Below the pieces are notes generated by a model. The model did no database searches, was not told the origin of the DNA, and saw only the letters and a list, made by a program, of their open reading frames with translations. A stretch of 15,568 bases of DNA from CAMCXE01 sp041179125 (GTDB lineage Bacteria > Pseudomonadota > Gammaproteobacteria > Pseudomonadales > Cellvibrionaceae), in the NCBI GenBank assembly GCA_041179125.1, contig JBEGTZ010000144.1, forward strand, positions 1 through 15,568, read 5' to 3'. How positions within the stretch are numbered: the first letter of the stretch is position 1; each line of letters starts with the position of its first letter. Below are positions 6,759-13,394 of this stretch, piece after piece. The translations under genes were made by a program, and so were the position numbers.

Positions 6759-7811
6759 ATGGAGCCTAACGCTACGCCCGCTAAAATCCTGCAACAGTTA
6801 CATGAAGCCTTGGCTGCGGGGGTGGTTTTGCCGCCTTCTAGCGTGCGCTTGGTGTTAATAAGCTTGCTCAGCCGGGGCCATTTGTTGTTGGAAGATGTGC
6901 CCGGTGTGGGCAAAACCACGCTGGCTAAACGCTTGGCAGCGCTGGTGACGGTGCCGTTTAAACGGGTGCAGGGAACGCCGGATTTAACCCCTGCGGATCT
7001 GATCGGCAGCAGCCATTACGACAGTAAAACCGACAGCCTGCGCTTTTTGCCCGGCCCTATTTTCACCAGTTTTTTGCTGTTGGATGAACTCAACCGGGCA
7101 AGCCTTCGCACCCAGGCGGCGCTGCTGGAGGCGATGGGGGAGAACACGGTGACGCATGAGCGCAAAACCCGTCCCTTGGCCGAGACGTTTTGGGTGATTG
7201 CCACGCAAAACCCGGTGGAGTTTATCGGCACTTATCCCTTAGCCGAGGCGCAGTTGGATCGCTTTTTTATGCGGATTCACCTGGGCTACCCAAGCCCTGG
7301 CGAGGAGGTAAAAATCCTGCTGTTGGCGCAGGGCAGGCTTGAGGCACCGATGCCGGTGTTGAACGAGGAATCGCTAATTAAGCTACAAGCGTTGGTATCG
7401 CGCATTAAGGTGGATAACAAGATTTTGGAGTATGTGGCGCGCCTGGCCCAGGCCACGCGGGAGCATTCGCGCCTGCGTTTGGGGGTTAGCCCCAGGGCCA
7501 GTATCGACCTGGTAAAAGCCTGCCAGGCGATGGCGCTGGTTTGCGGCCAAAGTTTTGTAACGCCTGCAATGGTGGTGGAGCTGATCAAACCCATCTGGGG
7601 CCACCGTTTGGTGCTGCGTCAGGCGGGGGAGCGGTTTGAGTCTGTTTTGGATGACATCACGCAAAAAACCGCAGCGCCTGCGATGCCCAAGGAGCCGGGC
7701 AATGAGAAGCCTGGGGAAGCGCCTAAAGAAGCGGGGCGACGCGGGGTTAAGGGTTCGCTCAACACCAAAGACTCACTCAACATCCAGGCTGATGATCCGG
7801 ATGGGCACTAG
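6759..7811 (+). CDS. MoxR-family AAA+ ATPase
   Basis: 350 residues from the ATG at 6759 (MEPNATPAKILQQLHEAL), with GAGAA about 8 bases upstream. A GTG at 6702 in the same frame has no ribosome site and is rejected. Walker A is DVPGVGKTT (46-54), Walker B LLLDELNR (106-113), sensor 1 ATQNP (148-152), and LDRFF (166-170) carries the usual arginine. A basic/proline-rich tail of about 40 residues follows the AAA lid. All ATPase residues I can judge are present. MoxR proteins are chaperone-like ATPases that act with DUF58 and von Willebrand-type partners, often in envelope or enzyme maturation. The stop overlaps the next gene, so this is the first gene of a three-gene operon. The MITE fragments at 6384-6678 sit in its upstream region. 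Confidence 0.92.
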   Translation: MEPNATPAKILQQLHEALAAGVVLPPSSVRLVLISLLSRGHLLLEDVPGVGKTTLAKRLAALVTVPFKRVQGTPDLTPADLIGSSHYDSKTDSLRFLPGPIFTSFLLLDELNRASLRTQAALLEAMGENTVTHERKTRPLAETFWVIATQNPVEFIGTYPLAEAQLDRFFMRIHLGYPSPGEEVKILLLAQGRLEAPMPVLNEESLIKLQALVSRIKVDNKILEYVARLAQATREHSRLRLGVSPRASIDLVKACQAMALVCGQSFVTPAMVVELIKPIWGHRLVLRQAGERFESVLDDITQKTAAPAMPKEPGNEKPGEAPKEAGRRGVKGSLNTKDSLNIQADDPDGH

Positions 7812-8832
7812 TGTTTTAACGGCGGCCAATCCCCTCAGCCGGGATTTTTGGGCGCATCAACCGCCAGGGGTTTATCTGGCGGTGGCGGTGGTTGGCCTGT
7901 TGTTGCTGCTTATTATTACCGGCCAGCAGTTGTTGTGGTTGCCGCTGTGCGCAGGGCTTGCAAGCCTTGTGTTGTGCTGGGCCTGGCCGTTTTGGGTGCT
8001 GTCGAGTTTGACGCTTCACGCCCGTTGTTTAACGCCTTTGCGGCAGGGGGAGGCGGCGCTGTGGCACGTAGAACTGCGCAGCCGTTTGCCGCTGTGGGGG
8101 TTGTCACTTTTTGGCCCTTTGGGCTTGCGCTGGGATGGGTTTATTCCTGGCCGCAGCGCCACATTAAACCTGCGCGCACGGCCGTTGGTGGCGGGCGCGC
8201 ACGAGGGCAGCTGGCATTGCAGCGTGTATTATCCTTTTAACCTGTGGAACGCATCGCGCAGGCTGCCTGCACCTGCTTTGACGATTCTGCCGGGTTTGGA
8301 GCCTATCAACTATTTACCTGTACCGGAGCCAGAACCCGGCACAGTGCGCCGGGCGCTGGTGTGTTTTGACAGCCAGGACGAATTCAACCTGGGGGAAGGC
8401 ATTAACCACACCCAAGTGGTGCAACTGAAACTGCTGGCCAACCTGTGCCGGGCGCTGGTGGCCAAGGGGTATGAGGTGTGCTTGGCCTGCGGCCAGGGCC
8501 TACTCACCATTCCCGCCTACAGTGGCAGCTTTGGGCCGCTGGATGAAGCGCTGGTGCAGGCGCAAAACACACCGGCGCGCGCGCAGGATTTACTCGCCCG
8601 CTACAACGCCCGCCCGGATGCCCACCTGCTTATCCTGCCGCAACTGTTGCAACAGGCGCTTCTGCCCGAGAGTTTCCCCGGCCAGATACTCTGGCAATTG
8701 CTGTTTGATGAGGCGCGCTTTAACCACCCGCTAAGCCGGGGCAAGCATCAGCACAAGCGGCTTAACGCCCACCACTGGCAGTGGGTGATTGAACCGCAAC
8801 AAGCCTTAGCGCGGTTGTTTTATGCCGGTTAG
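7792..8832 (+). CDS. DUF58-type membrane protein, apparently lacking the central DUF58 motif
   Basis: 346 residues from the ATG at 7792, which overlaps the MoxR stop by 20 bases. An ATG at 7801 is an alternative; AGG at 7786-7788 is close to the first and far from the second. Two membrane helices lie at about 27-44 and 47-71, then a cytoplasmic beta-rich part ('YYPFNLWNASRRL', 146-158; 'LTILPGLEP', 163-171). In DUF58 proteins of this operon type, a segment with E-F-x-x-L-R-x-Y-x-x-G-D and R-x-I/V-D/H-W follows the proline-rich 'YP.P.P' region. Here 'PVPEPEPGTVRR' runs straight into 'ALVCFDSQDEF' (about 176-198), so roughly 40-50 residues look absent. The later 'QLKLLANLCRALVAKGYEV' (211-229) fits the usual C-terminal part. 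The role is presumably as a MoxR partner. Confident by context, moderate by sequence. Confidence 0.75.
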   Translation: MIRMGTSVLTAANPLSRDFWAHQPPGVYLAVAVVGLLLLLIITGQQLLWLPLCAGLASLVLCWAWPFWVLSSLTLHARCLTPLRQGEAALWHVELRSRLPLWGLSLFGPLGLRWDGFIPGRSATLNLRARPLVAGAHEGSWHCSVYYPFNLWNASRRLPAPALTILPGLEPINYLPVPEPEPGTVRRALVCFDSQDEFNLGEGINHTQVVQLKLLANLCRALVAKGYEVCLACGQGLLTIPAYSGSFGPLDEALVQAQNTPARAQDLLARYNARPDAHLLILPQLLQQALLPESFPGQILWQLLFDEARFNHPLSRGKHQHKRLNAHHWQWVIEPQQALARLFYAG

Positions 8833-10957
8833 CCTGTGGCGACAAATACTGGCGGTGGCCTTAACTGCTCCCAGTGCCGCAGCCTTACTCAGCCTGTGGC
8901 TGCCGTGGAACATGGCATTGCTGGCGGGGGTTGTGTGTGCGGGCATCCTGCTGGGCCAATGGCTGCTGGCCCATACGGAGGGGGATCAAACCCGCCTGCT
9001 GCTCAGCTCCCAATGGAGCCTATTTGCCAGCCTGCTGCTGAGTTTAGGCGCCATTTGGTGGTTGGGGCCGCTGGCGGCACTGGCTGCGGCACTAAGCTTG
9101 GTGCCGGGCTGGGCCTGGTTTAGCCATCCGGGCCTGCGGGCTTTTATCCTGCAATTGAGCGCCTCAGGCCTAAGCCTTTTGCTCGCCCTAAGCCTGGGGC
9201 AAGATGCCGAATTGGCGCTGTTATGCGCGCTCTACCTGCCCGGCCTTTGGCTGTGTTTGATGCCATCCACACCCATGCACTCAAGCGAGCCGGAACCGCT
9301 GGAGACCCAACAAACAGTGGGCGCTCAGCGACAACTGGCGAGCGCCCAACCACCACCGGCCAAAAGCAAAATCACACTCAATGGCCTCAGTTACGCCTTA
9401 GCGCCGGTTTTATTGCTCGCTTTAAGCAGTGTTTTTTTCCTGCTCAGCCCGCGCATTCAAGGCGCTGCTTGGCTTGCACTCACACCTACGGCCAAGCTGC
9501 ATCTGGGCAGCGGCACGCCCGCAAGCAATCCGCAAAATACCGCCAACCATCTGCAACAACACTGGCTGCTCAGCCCCTATAGCGAACCCAAAAACCCGCC
9601 CGCACCCAGCGCCTTCCCGGCCTTTGGCGAGCGTTTCGCACTCAACCAACTGCCGGTACAACCCGCCCAAGGCCCACTCATAGCACGCATCAAAAGCCCC
9701 TTGAGCTTGAACCTTCAAGTGAGCCGCTTTGACCATTTTGATGGCACCCATTGGATCAACACCGCCCAGCAACAAGAACCCATCGCACTGCCCGCCGACG
9801 GATTAACCTGGGGCAATGCCAGCCGCATAAGCCTGCACATCCACTGGCTGCGGCCCAACACACACGCCTTGGCCGTACCGGGTGGCTGGCAATGGCTGCA
9901 CGCCCCAAGCGATGCATTACTCCTGAGCGCCCAAGGCCTTGCGCTGCCACAAATGCCGCCGCCGGGGTTTAGTTATAGCGTCCGCAGCCACGGCCTTTCA
10001 CTGGATGGCCACTGGGTGGCCCAACAGGATGGCGTACAACACCCCAACTACCTGCAAATTCCCGACACCCTGCAAAAACCCCTGCACACCTGGCTAGCCG
10101 CCAACCTGCCGAACCTCCCCGGCCCTTGGCAACAGGCGCAATGGCTGGAACACCACCTGCAAACACAGTACAGCGCCGACCGAGAAGCGGTGGTGCCGTC
10201 TTATCAGCGCGACCCCATTCTGTTTTACCTCAACGAACAACACCAAGGCCGCAGCGAAACCGCAGCCAGCGCCCTCACCCTGCTGCTGCGCAGCCTCAAC
10301 ATTCCCGCCCGCTTAAGCTGCGGCTGGGCGCTGCAACAGCGCAACCCCTTCACAGGGCTATTCCACCTCACCGAGGCCTCCGCCCACTGTTACAGCGAGG
10401 CCTTTATCAACAACCACGGCTGGGTGGAACTGGAACCCTCCCCCCTCTACGCCCGCCGCTCCAGCCCGCGCGCCTTAAGCCTCGGCGCCGAAGCCGCACT
10501 CTTCGCCCTTAACGGCAAACCCTCTTGGCTTGCGGCCCTATTATTAGCCCTGTGCGCCACTGCCGTACTGGGGTTGCTGGCCTGGGGTGTATGGCGGCTA
10601 TGGCCTGTCATCTGGCACAGCCCGCCACTCAAACGCTACCGCCTCAAACGCCTAGCCGCCCGAACCGTCTCCCAAACCGACCCCGCCGCCGAAAGCCTGG
10701 CCAACCTCATCGCGGCCTGCCAACTCATCGGCTACCACTTCCCCCCCGGCACCGGCATCCGCCCCTGGGCCTGCCTATGGCAAACCCTAGTACCCCAGTT
10801 CGATGCCGACACCTACTGCAACCACTACCACCACCATCACTTCGGCCTAAACACCCAAGGCGACATCACCGCCCAACAGCAAACGCTGCTTAAGCAATTA
10901 AGCGAAATGCCCTGGCGGGAATTGGTGCGTTGGGTGAACACAAGTGAGAACGCTTAA
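8822..10957 (+). CDS. Transglutaminase-like membrane protein with Ser in place of the catalytic Cys
   Basis: 711 residues; the ATG at 8822 overlaps the previous stop by 11 bases and has no good ribosome site, suggesting translational coupling. About five helices in residues 15-147 and another at 188-208 match the DUF3488-type membrane part. A periplasmic region with the transglutaminase core follows at about 430-545, then a helix at 568-595 and a cytoplasmic tail containing HYHHHHFG (668-675). The core reads 'LFYLNEQHQGRSETAASALTLL' then 'LNIPARLSCGW' and 'ASAHCYSEAF...HGWVELEPSP'. Homologues have G-x-C-E-x-F-A-S-A, D-A-H-A-W and W-V-x-x-D-P. So the expected Cys is Ser478 (AGC at 10253-10255), the His is kept (His522) and the Asp is Glu538. 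It is either inactive or a Ser-His-Glu enzyme. It is the third gene of the MoxR operon. The family is sure, the activity open. Confidence 0.88.
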   Translation: MPVSLWRQILAVALTAPSAAALLSLWLPWNMALLAGVVCAGILLGQWLLAHTEGDQTRLLLSSQWSLFASLLLSLGAIWWLGPLAALAAALSLVPGWAWFSHPGLRAFILQLSASGLSLLLALSLGQDAELALLCALYLPGLWLCLMPSTPMHSSEPEPLETQQTVGAQRQLASAQPPPAKSKITLNGLSYALAPVLLLALSSVFFLLSPRIQGAAWLALTPTAKLHLGSGTPASNPQNTANHLQQHWLLSPYSEPKNPPAPSAFPAFGERFALNQLPVQPAQGPLIARIKSPLSLNLQVSRFDHFDGTHWINTAQQQEPIALPADGLTWGNASRISLHIHWLRPNTHALAVPGGWQWLHAPSDALLLSAQGLALPQMPPPGFSYSVRSHGLSLDGHWVAQQDGVQHPNYLQIPDTLQKPLHTWLAANLPNLPGPWQQAQWLEHHLQTQYSADREAVVPSYQRDPILFYLNEQHQGRSETAASALTLLLRSLNIPARLSCGWALQQRNPFTGLFHLTEASAHCYSEAFINNHGWVELEPSPLYARRSSPRALSLGAEAALFALNGKPSWLAALLLALCATAVLGLLAWGVWRLWPVIWHSPPLKRYRLKRLAARTVSQTDPAAESLANLIAACQLIGYHFPPGTGIRPWACLWQTLVPQFDADTYCNHYHHHHFGLNTQGDITAQQQTLLKQLSEMPWRELVRWVNTSENA

Positions 10958-10967
10958 AAAACCTTAA

Positions 10968-11276
10968 CAGCACACACTCTAGGGCGGGTCTTTAGACCCG
11001 CGCGGACGGTGTTGTCGCTCAAAATTATCCTAGAAACCTCAGTTGAGCGCCCAAAAGCTGTGCAATCCATTGATGTGAATAGTGAAAGTTAAAAATGAAG
11101 GGCAACCTTATTGGTTGTTCGAAATTTTTAACTTTTGCTAGACGTACCAAGGACTTGCGCAGACTTGGGTGATCCAACTGAGGTTTCTAGGTTCAACTGA
11201 GGTTTCTAGGATTATGTGTGTAAAAACACGGATTTTGCTTGTGCGGTTTTTATTGAATGTATGCTTGCCTGCGGGT
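10968..11276. repeat. Host repeat R1 (interrupted by MITE copy B)
   Basis: Without the inserted MITE and its duplicated target this is about 122 bases and aligns nearly base for base with R2 (13069-13188). It begins CAGCACACACT, contains a hairpin (GCGGGTC, TTTA, GACCCGC at 10984-11001), then GGTGTTGTCGCTCAAAATTA, and after the insertion GTGTGTAAAAACACGGATTT and GTGCGGTTTTTATTGAATG. It lies just after a stop codon, as R2 does. Confidence 0.85.
11024..11215. mobile_element. MITE copy B with ATTAT duplications and a doubled right end
   Basis: The element is 11029-11210 (182 bp). The left end CCTAGAAACCTCAGTTG (11029-11045) is the perfect complement of the right end CAACTGAGGTTTCTAGG, which occurs twice in tandem (11175-11191 and 11194-11210). 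ATTAT stands directly outside at 11024-11028 and 11211-11215. The empty version of this site is R2 at 13069-13188. Inside, AAAGTTAAAAAT (11085-11096) and its exact complement (11124-11135) bracket a hairpin whose inner part pairs CAACC with GGTTG. There is no reading frame for a transposase, so movement would need one supplied in trans. Confidence 0.88.
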
Positions 11277-11289
11277 AGCGCCGCAGGCA
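11266..11289. repeat. Perfect 9-bp hairpin
   Basis: TGCCTGCGG (11266-11274), a six-base loop, then CCGCAGGCA (11281-11289). No T tract follows on either strand, so it is not a standard terminator. It overlaps the right edge of repeat R1. Confidence 0.5.
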
Positions 11290-11345
11290 TAACCCGCACT
11301 ACGAGTGAGCCAAATAGTTACCCTTAATTACCCTCACCGGACGCT

Positions 11346-11362
11346 CAACTTCAGTTTCTAGG
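11346..11362 (-). repeat. Diverged MITE left-end remnant
   Basis: CAACTTCAGTTTCTAGG differs from the MITE terminal repeat at two positions. The preceding GGACGCT is close to the GGGCGCT that lies inside the MITE left end when read in reverse. No second end was found for it. Confidence 0.5.
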
Positions 11363-11408
11363 CTCAAAATTTGTAACCCTATTTTCTATATTCGAGTGTC
11401 ATCCCAGC

Positions 11409-11482
11409 GTAGGGGCACAATTCATTGCGCCCAATGAAACAACCGGAATCATCAACCAAAGCGCGATGAATCGCGCCCCTAC
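11409..11482. repeat. REP-like inverted pair, GTAGGGGC type
   Basis: The arm 11409-11430 and the complement of 11461-11482 agree at 19 of 22 bases. Both begin GTAGGGGC and each can fold on itself. They belong to the same family as the palindrome at 5201-5228. A 30-base spacer separates the arms. A MITE right end follows two bases later. Confidence 0.7.
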
Positions 11483-11483
11483 A

Positions 11484-11508
11484 GGGTGATCCAACTGAGG
11501 TTTTTAGG
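11484..11508 (+). repeat. Solo MITE right end
   Basis: GGGTGATC followed by a 17-base terminal repeat with one change (TTTTTAGG for TTTCTAGG). The same GGGTGATC leader precedes the right ends of copies A and B, so this is a true right-end fragment rather than a chance match. No left partner could be assigned. Confidence 0.65.
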
Positions 11509-11618
11509 CTAAACAGTTACCAAAATTTTTGCCCGGTTGCTCTTGGCCGCGCCATTGGGTAAGGTGCAAGCGCCCCATCAACCCTCCCCGTTGTTGATTC
11601 CACTACAGTTCAGGCCTA

Positions 11619-12986
11619 ATGAATAAATCCAGCGAAAAAGAAAAACTCCTCATCATCGAAGACGACATCGGCCTACAAAGCCAGCTGCGTTGGCATTTCG
11701 ACCAGTACGAAGTCATCATTGCCGGATGCCGCGAAGAAGCCATCGCCGCAGTCCGCCTGCACGAACCCCCGATTATTTTGCAGGATTTAGGCCTGCCCCC
11801 CGATGACGAAGGCGTGGAAGAAGGCTTCCGCTGCATTCGGGAAATCACCGCCCTGCTGCCCATCGCCAAAATAATTGTCATGACCGGCAATAGCGATTAC
11901 GAAAACGCCGTGCGCGCCATTGCGATGGGCGCTTACGATTTTTATCAAAAACCCGTAAACGCAGAAACCCTCGACTTAATCCTGCAACGCGCCTTCCATA
12001 TTTACCGCCTAGAAGAACAAAACCGCATCCTAAAAGAACAACAACAAGCCCCGCTGGACGGCATCATCGCCTGCGACCCGGCCATGTTAAAAATCTGCCG
12101 CACCATCGAAAAACTCGCCCCCTCCAATGTCACCTGCACACTCACCGGCGAAAGCGGCACCGGCAAAGAAGTACTCGCCCGCGCCCTGCACCGCCTAAGC
12201 CCCCGCGCAGAGGGCCGCATGATGGCCATCAACTGCGCCGCCGTGCCGGAAAACCTGATGGAAAGCGAATTGTTCGGCTACGAAAAAGGAGCCTTTACCG
12301 GAGCCGCCAAACGCACCATCGGCAAAATTGAAACCGCCAACGAAGGCACATTATTTTTAGATGAAATTGGCGATATGCCACTGCCATTACAAGCAAAATT
12401 ATTGCGTTTTTTACAAGAGCGCACCATTGAACGCGTAGGGGGCCGCGAAGATATTCCCGTCGATGTACGCGTGGTGTGCGCCACCAATAAAAATTTACAA
12501 CAAATGGTAAAAGACGGAACATTTCGCGAAGATTTATATTATCGAATTTGCGAAATGGAAATTCATATCCCGCCGCTGCGCGAACGGCTTGGCGATAAAT
12601 TATTATTAGCGCGGCATTTTTTGCGCATTTATTCCGAACAAAATAACTCCGCCGTATCCGGTTTTAGCCAAGAGGCCGCCGAATCCATCGAAGCCTACGA
12701 ATGGCCCGGCAATATTCGCGAAATGGAAAACCGCATTAAACGCGCCGTAGTCATGTGTGAAGATAAAAATATCAGCTCCGTTGATTTAGGCTTAGTATCC
12801 AGCGATGGCGTGAGCATTAATTTGCGCCAAGTACGCCTACAAGCCGAACGCAGCGCCATTCTCAAAGCCTTAGCATTAAAAGAAAATAATATATCCGCCG
12901 CCGCCAAACTGTTAGGCGTAACGCGCCCCACACTTTATGATTTATTAAAAAAATATAATGTGAATTTACCGGGGGAAGCATTGTAA
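11619..12986 (+). CDS. prsR: PrsR-like sigma-54-dependent response regulator
   Basis: 455 residues from the ATG at 11619, with CAGG about 5 bases upstream. Receiver domain 1-125: acidic pocket Glu14-Asp15-Asp16, probable phosphoacceptor Asp56 in 'LQDLGLPPDDEGVEEGF', Thr89 and Lys111 in 'YDFYQKP'. The spelling LGLPPD..GV.EGF and YDFYQKP is characteristic of the PEP-CTERM/exosortase-associated regulator PrsR. AAA+ domain about 148-385: Walker A GESGTGKE (177-184), GAFTGA (224-229, contacts sigma-54), Walker B LFLDEIGDM (245-253). A Fis-type helix-turn-helix lies at about 423-445. PrsR regulators, with the kinase PrsK, activate exopolysaccharide/PEP-CTERM genes from sigma-54 promoters. No prsK is next to it; upstream is the repeat island. 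The class is certain, the PrsR name likely. Confidence 0.88.
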   Translation: MNKSSEKEKLLIIEDDIGLQSQLRWHFDQYEVIIAGCREEAIAAVRLHEPPIILQDLGLPPDDEGVEEGFRCIREITALLPIAKIIVMTGNSDYENAVRAIAMGAYDFYQKPVNAETLDLILQRAFHIYRLEEQNRILKEQQQAPLDGIIACDPAMLKICRTIEKLAPSNVTCTLTGESGTGKEVLARALHRLSPRAEGRMMAINCAAVPENLMESELFGYEKGAFTGAAKRTIGKIETANEGTLFLDEIGDMPLPLQAKLLRFLQERTIERVGGREDIPVDVRVVCATNKNLQQMVKDGTFREDLYYRICEMEIHIPPLRERLGDKLLLARHFLRIYSEQNNSAVSGFSQEAAESIEAYEWPGNIREMENRIKRAVVMCEDKNISSVDLGLVSSDGVSINLRQVRLQAERSAILKALALKENNISAAAKLLGVTRPTLYDLLKKYNVNLPGEAL

Positions 12987-13068
12987 AGGCGCAAAAAAAT
13001 ACCGCCGATAAAAATATTGCAATTACCGTGCAACATTAAACCCAAAACCTAAAACCTAAGCAACTCTT

Positions 13069-13188
13069 CAGCACACACTGTAGGGTGGGTCTTTAGACCC
13101 GCGCAGACGGTGTTGTCGCTCAAAATTAAGTGTGTAAAAACACGGATTTTAGTTGTGCGGTTTTTATTGAATGCGTGCTAGCGCGGGT
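13069..13188. repeat. Host repeat R2 (uninterrupted: empty site for the MITE)
   Basis: 120 bases matching R1 almost throughout: CAGCACACACT, a hairpin around GGGTC/GACCC, GGTGTTGTCGCTCAAAATTA, then directly AGTGTGTAAAAACACGG and GTGCGGTTTTTATTGAATG. Where R1 carries the MITE plus ATTAT duplications, R2 reads straight through, with one base different at the junction (AATTAAG against the expected AATTATG). Confidence 0.85.
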
Positions 13189-13238
13189 GCCGGTTTACGC
13201 AATTGGATGGGAAAGAGGCCCAACTGCGTAAACCGGCA
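13188..13238. repeat. Long inverted repeat upstream of htpG
   Basis: TGCCGGTTTACGCAATTGG (13188-13206) pairs with 13220-13238 at 18 of 19 positions, with a 13-base loop. No T tract follows, so a simple terminator is unlikely on either strand. It lies about 50 bases upstream of the presumed htpG promoter and could be an operator, a processed 3' end of prsR, or a REP-like repeat. Confidence 0.6.
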
Positions 13239-13285
13239 AATGGAAGCAGGCCCTAGGATTATCCCAGGCTAATCGCATCCCCCCA

Positions 13286-13313
13286 TTGAAAACCCACACC
13301 CGCAACCCCAATT
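13286..13313 (+). promoter_or_regulatory. Probable sigma-32 (heat-shock) promoter of htpG
   Basis: TTGAAA (13286-13291), a 14-base spacer, then CCCCAATT (13306-13313). This closely matches the heat-shock consensus TTGAAA and CCCCATnT with a 13-16 base spacer. It lies about 80 bases before the htpG start, and htpG is a known sigma-32 gene in proteobacteria. Confidence 0.65.
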
Positions 13314-13394
13314 AGAGCAGCTGGATTTTCCAACTGCGCCCGCCGCTGTTTACACCGCCCATGCCATTCCACAACCCAAAGAGGAGACTAATTC

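Larger units (their letters stand above)
10958..11618. other. Repeat island between the transglutaminase-like gene and prsR-like gene
   Basis: 661 bases with no gene. In order: left half of host repeat R1 (10968-11028), MITE copy B (11029-11210), right half of R1 (11216-11276), a 9-bp-stem hairpin (11266-11289), an inverted-left-end MITE remnant (11346-11362), a REP-like inverted pair (11409-11482), and a MITE right-end remnant (11484-11508). The last ~110 bases before prsR must hold its promoter; I saw no convincing sigma-70 or sigma-54 consensus. Confidence 0.7.
12987..13394. other. Intergenic region with repeat R2, a long hairpin and the htpG promoter
   Basis: 408 bases without a gene. 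In order: an AT-rich stretch after the prsR stop, the complete host repeat R2 (13069-13188), a long inverted repeat (13188-13238), a heat-shock-type promoter (13286-13313) and the htpG leader of about 75 bases. The terminator of prsR was not recognised. Confidence 0.6.

Noticed and set aside
7636..7791. Upstream extension of the DUF58-type protein
   Set aside because: It would overlap the MoxR gene by about 175 bases and reads as out-of-frame basic sequence; starts at 7792 or 7801 are sensible.
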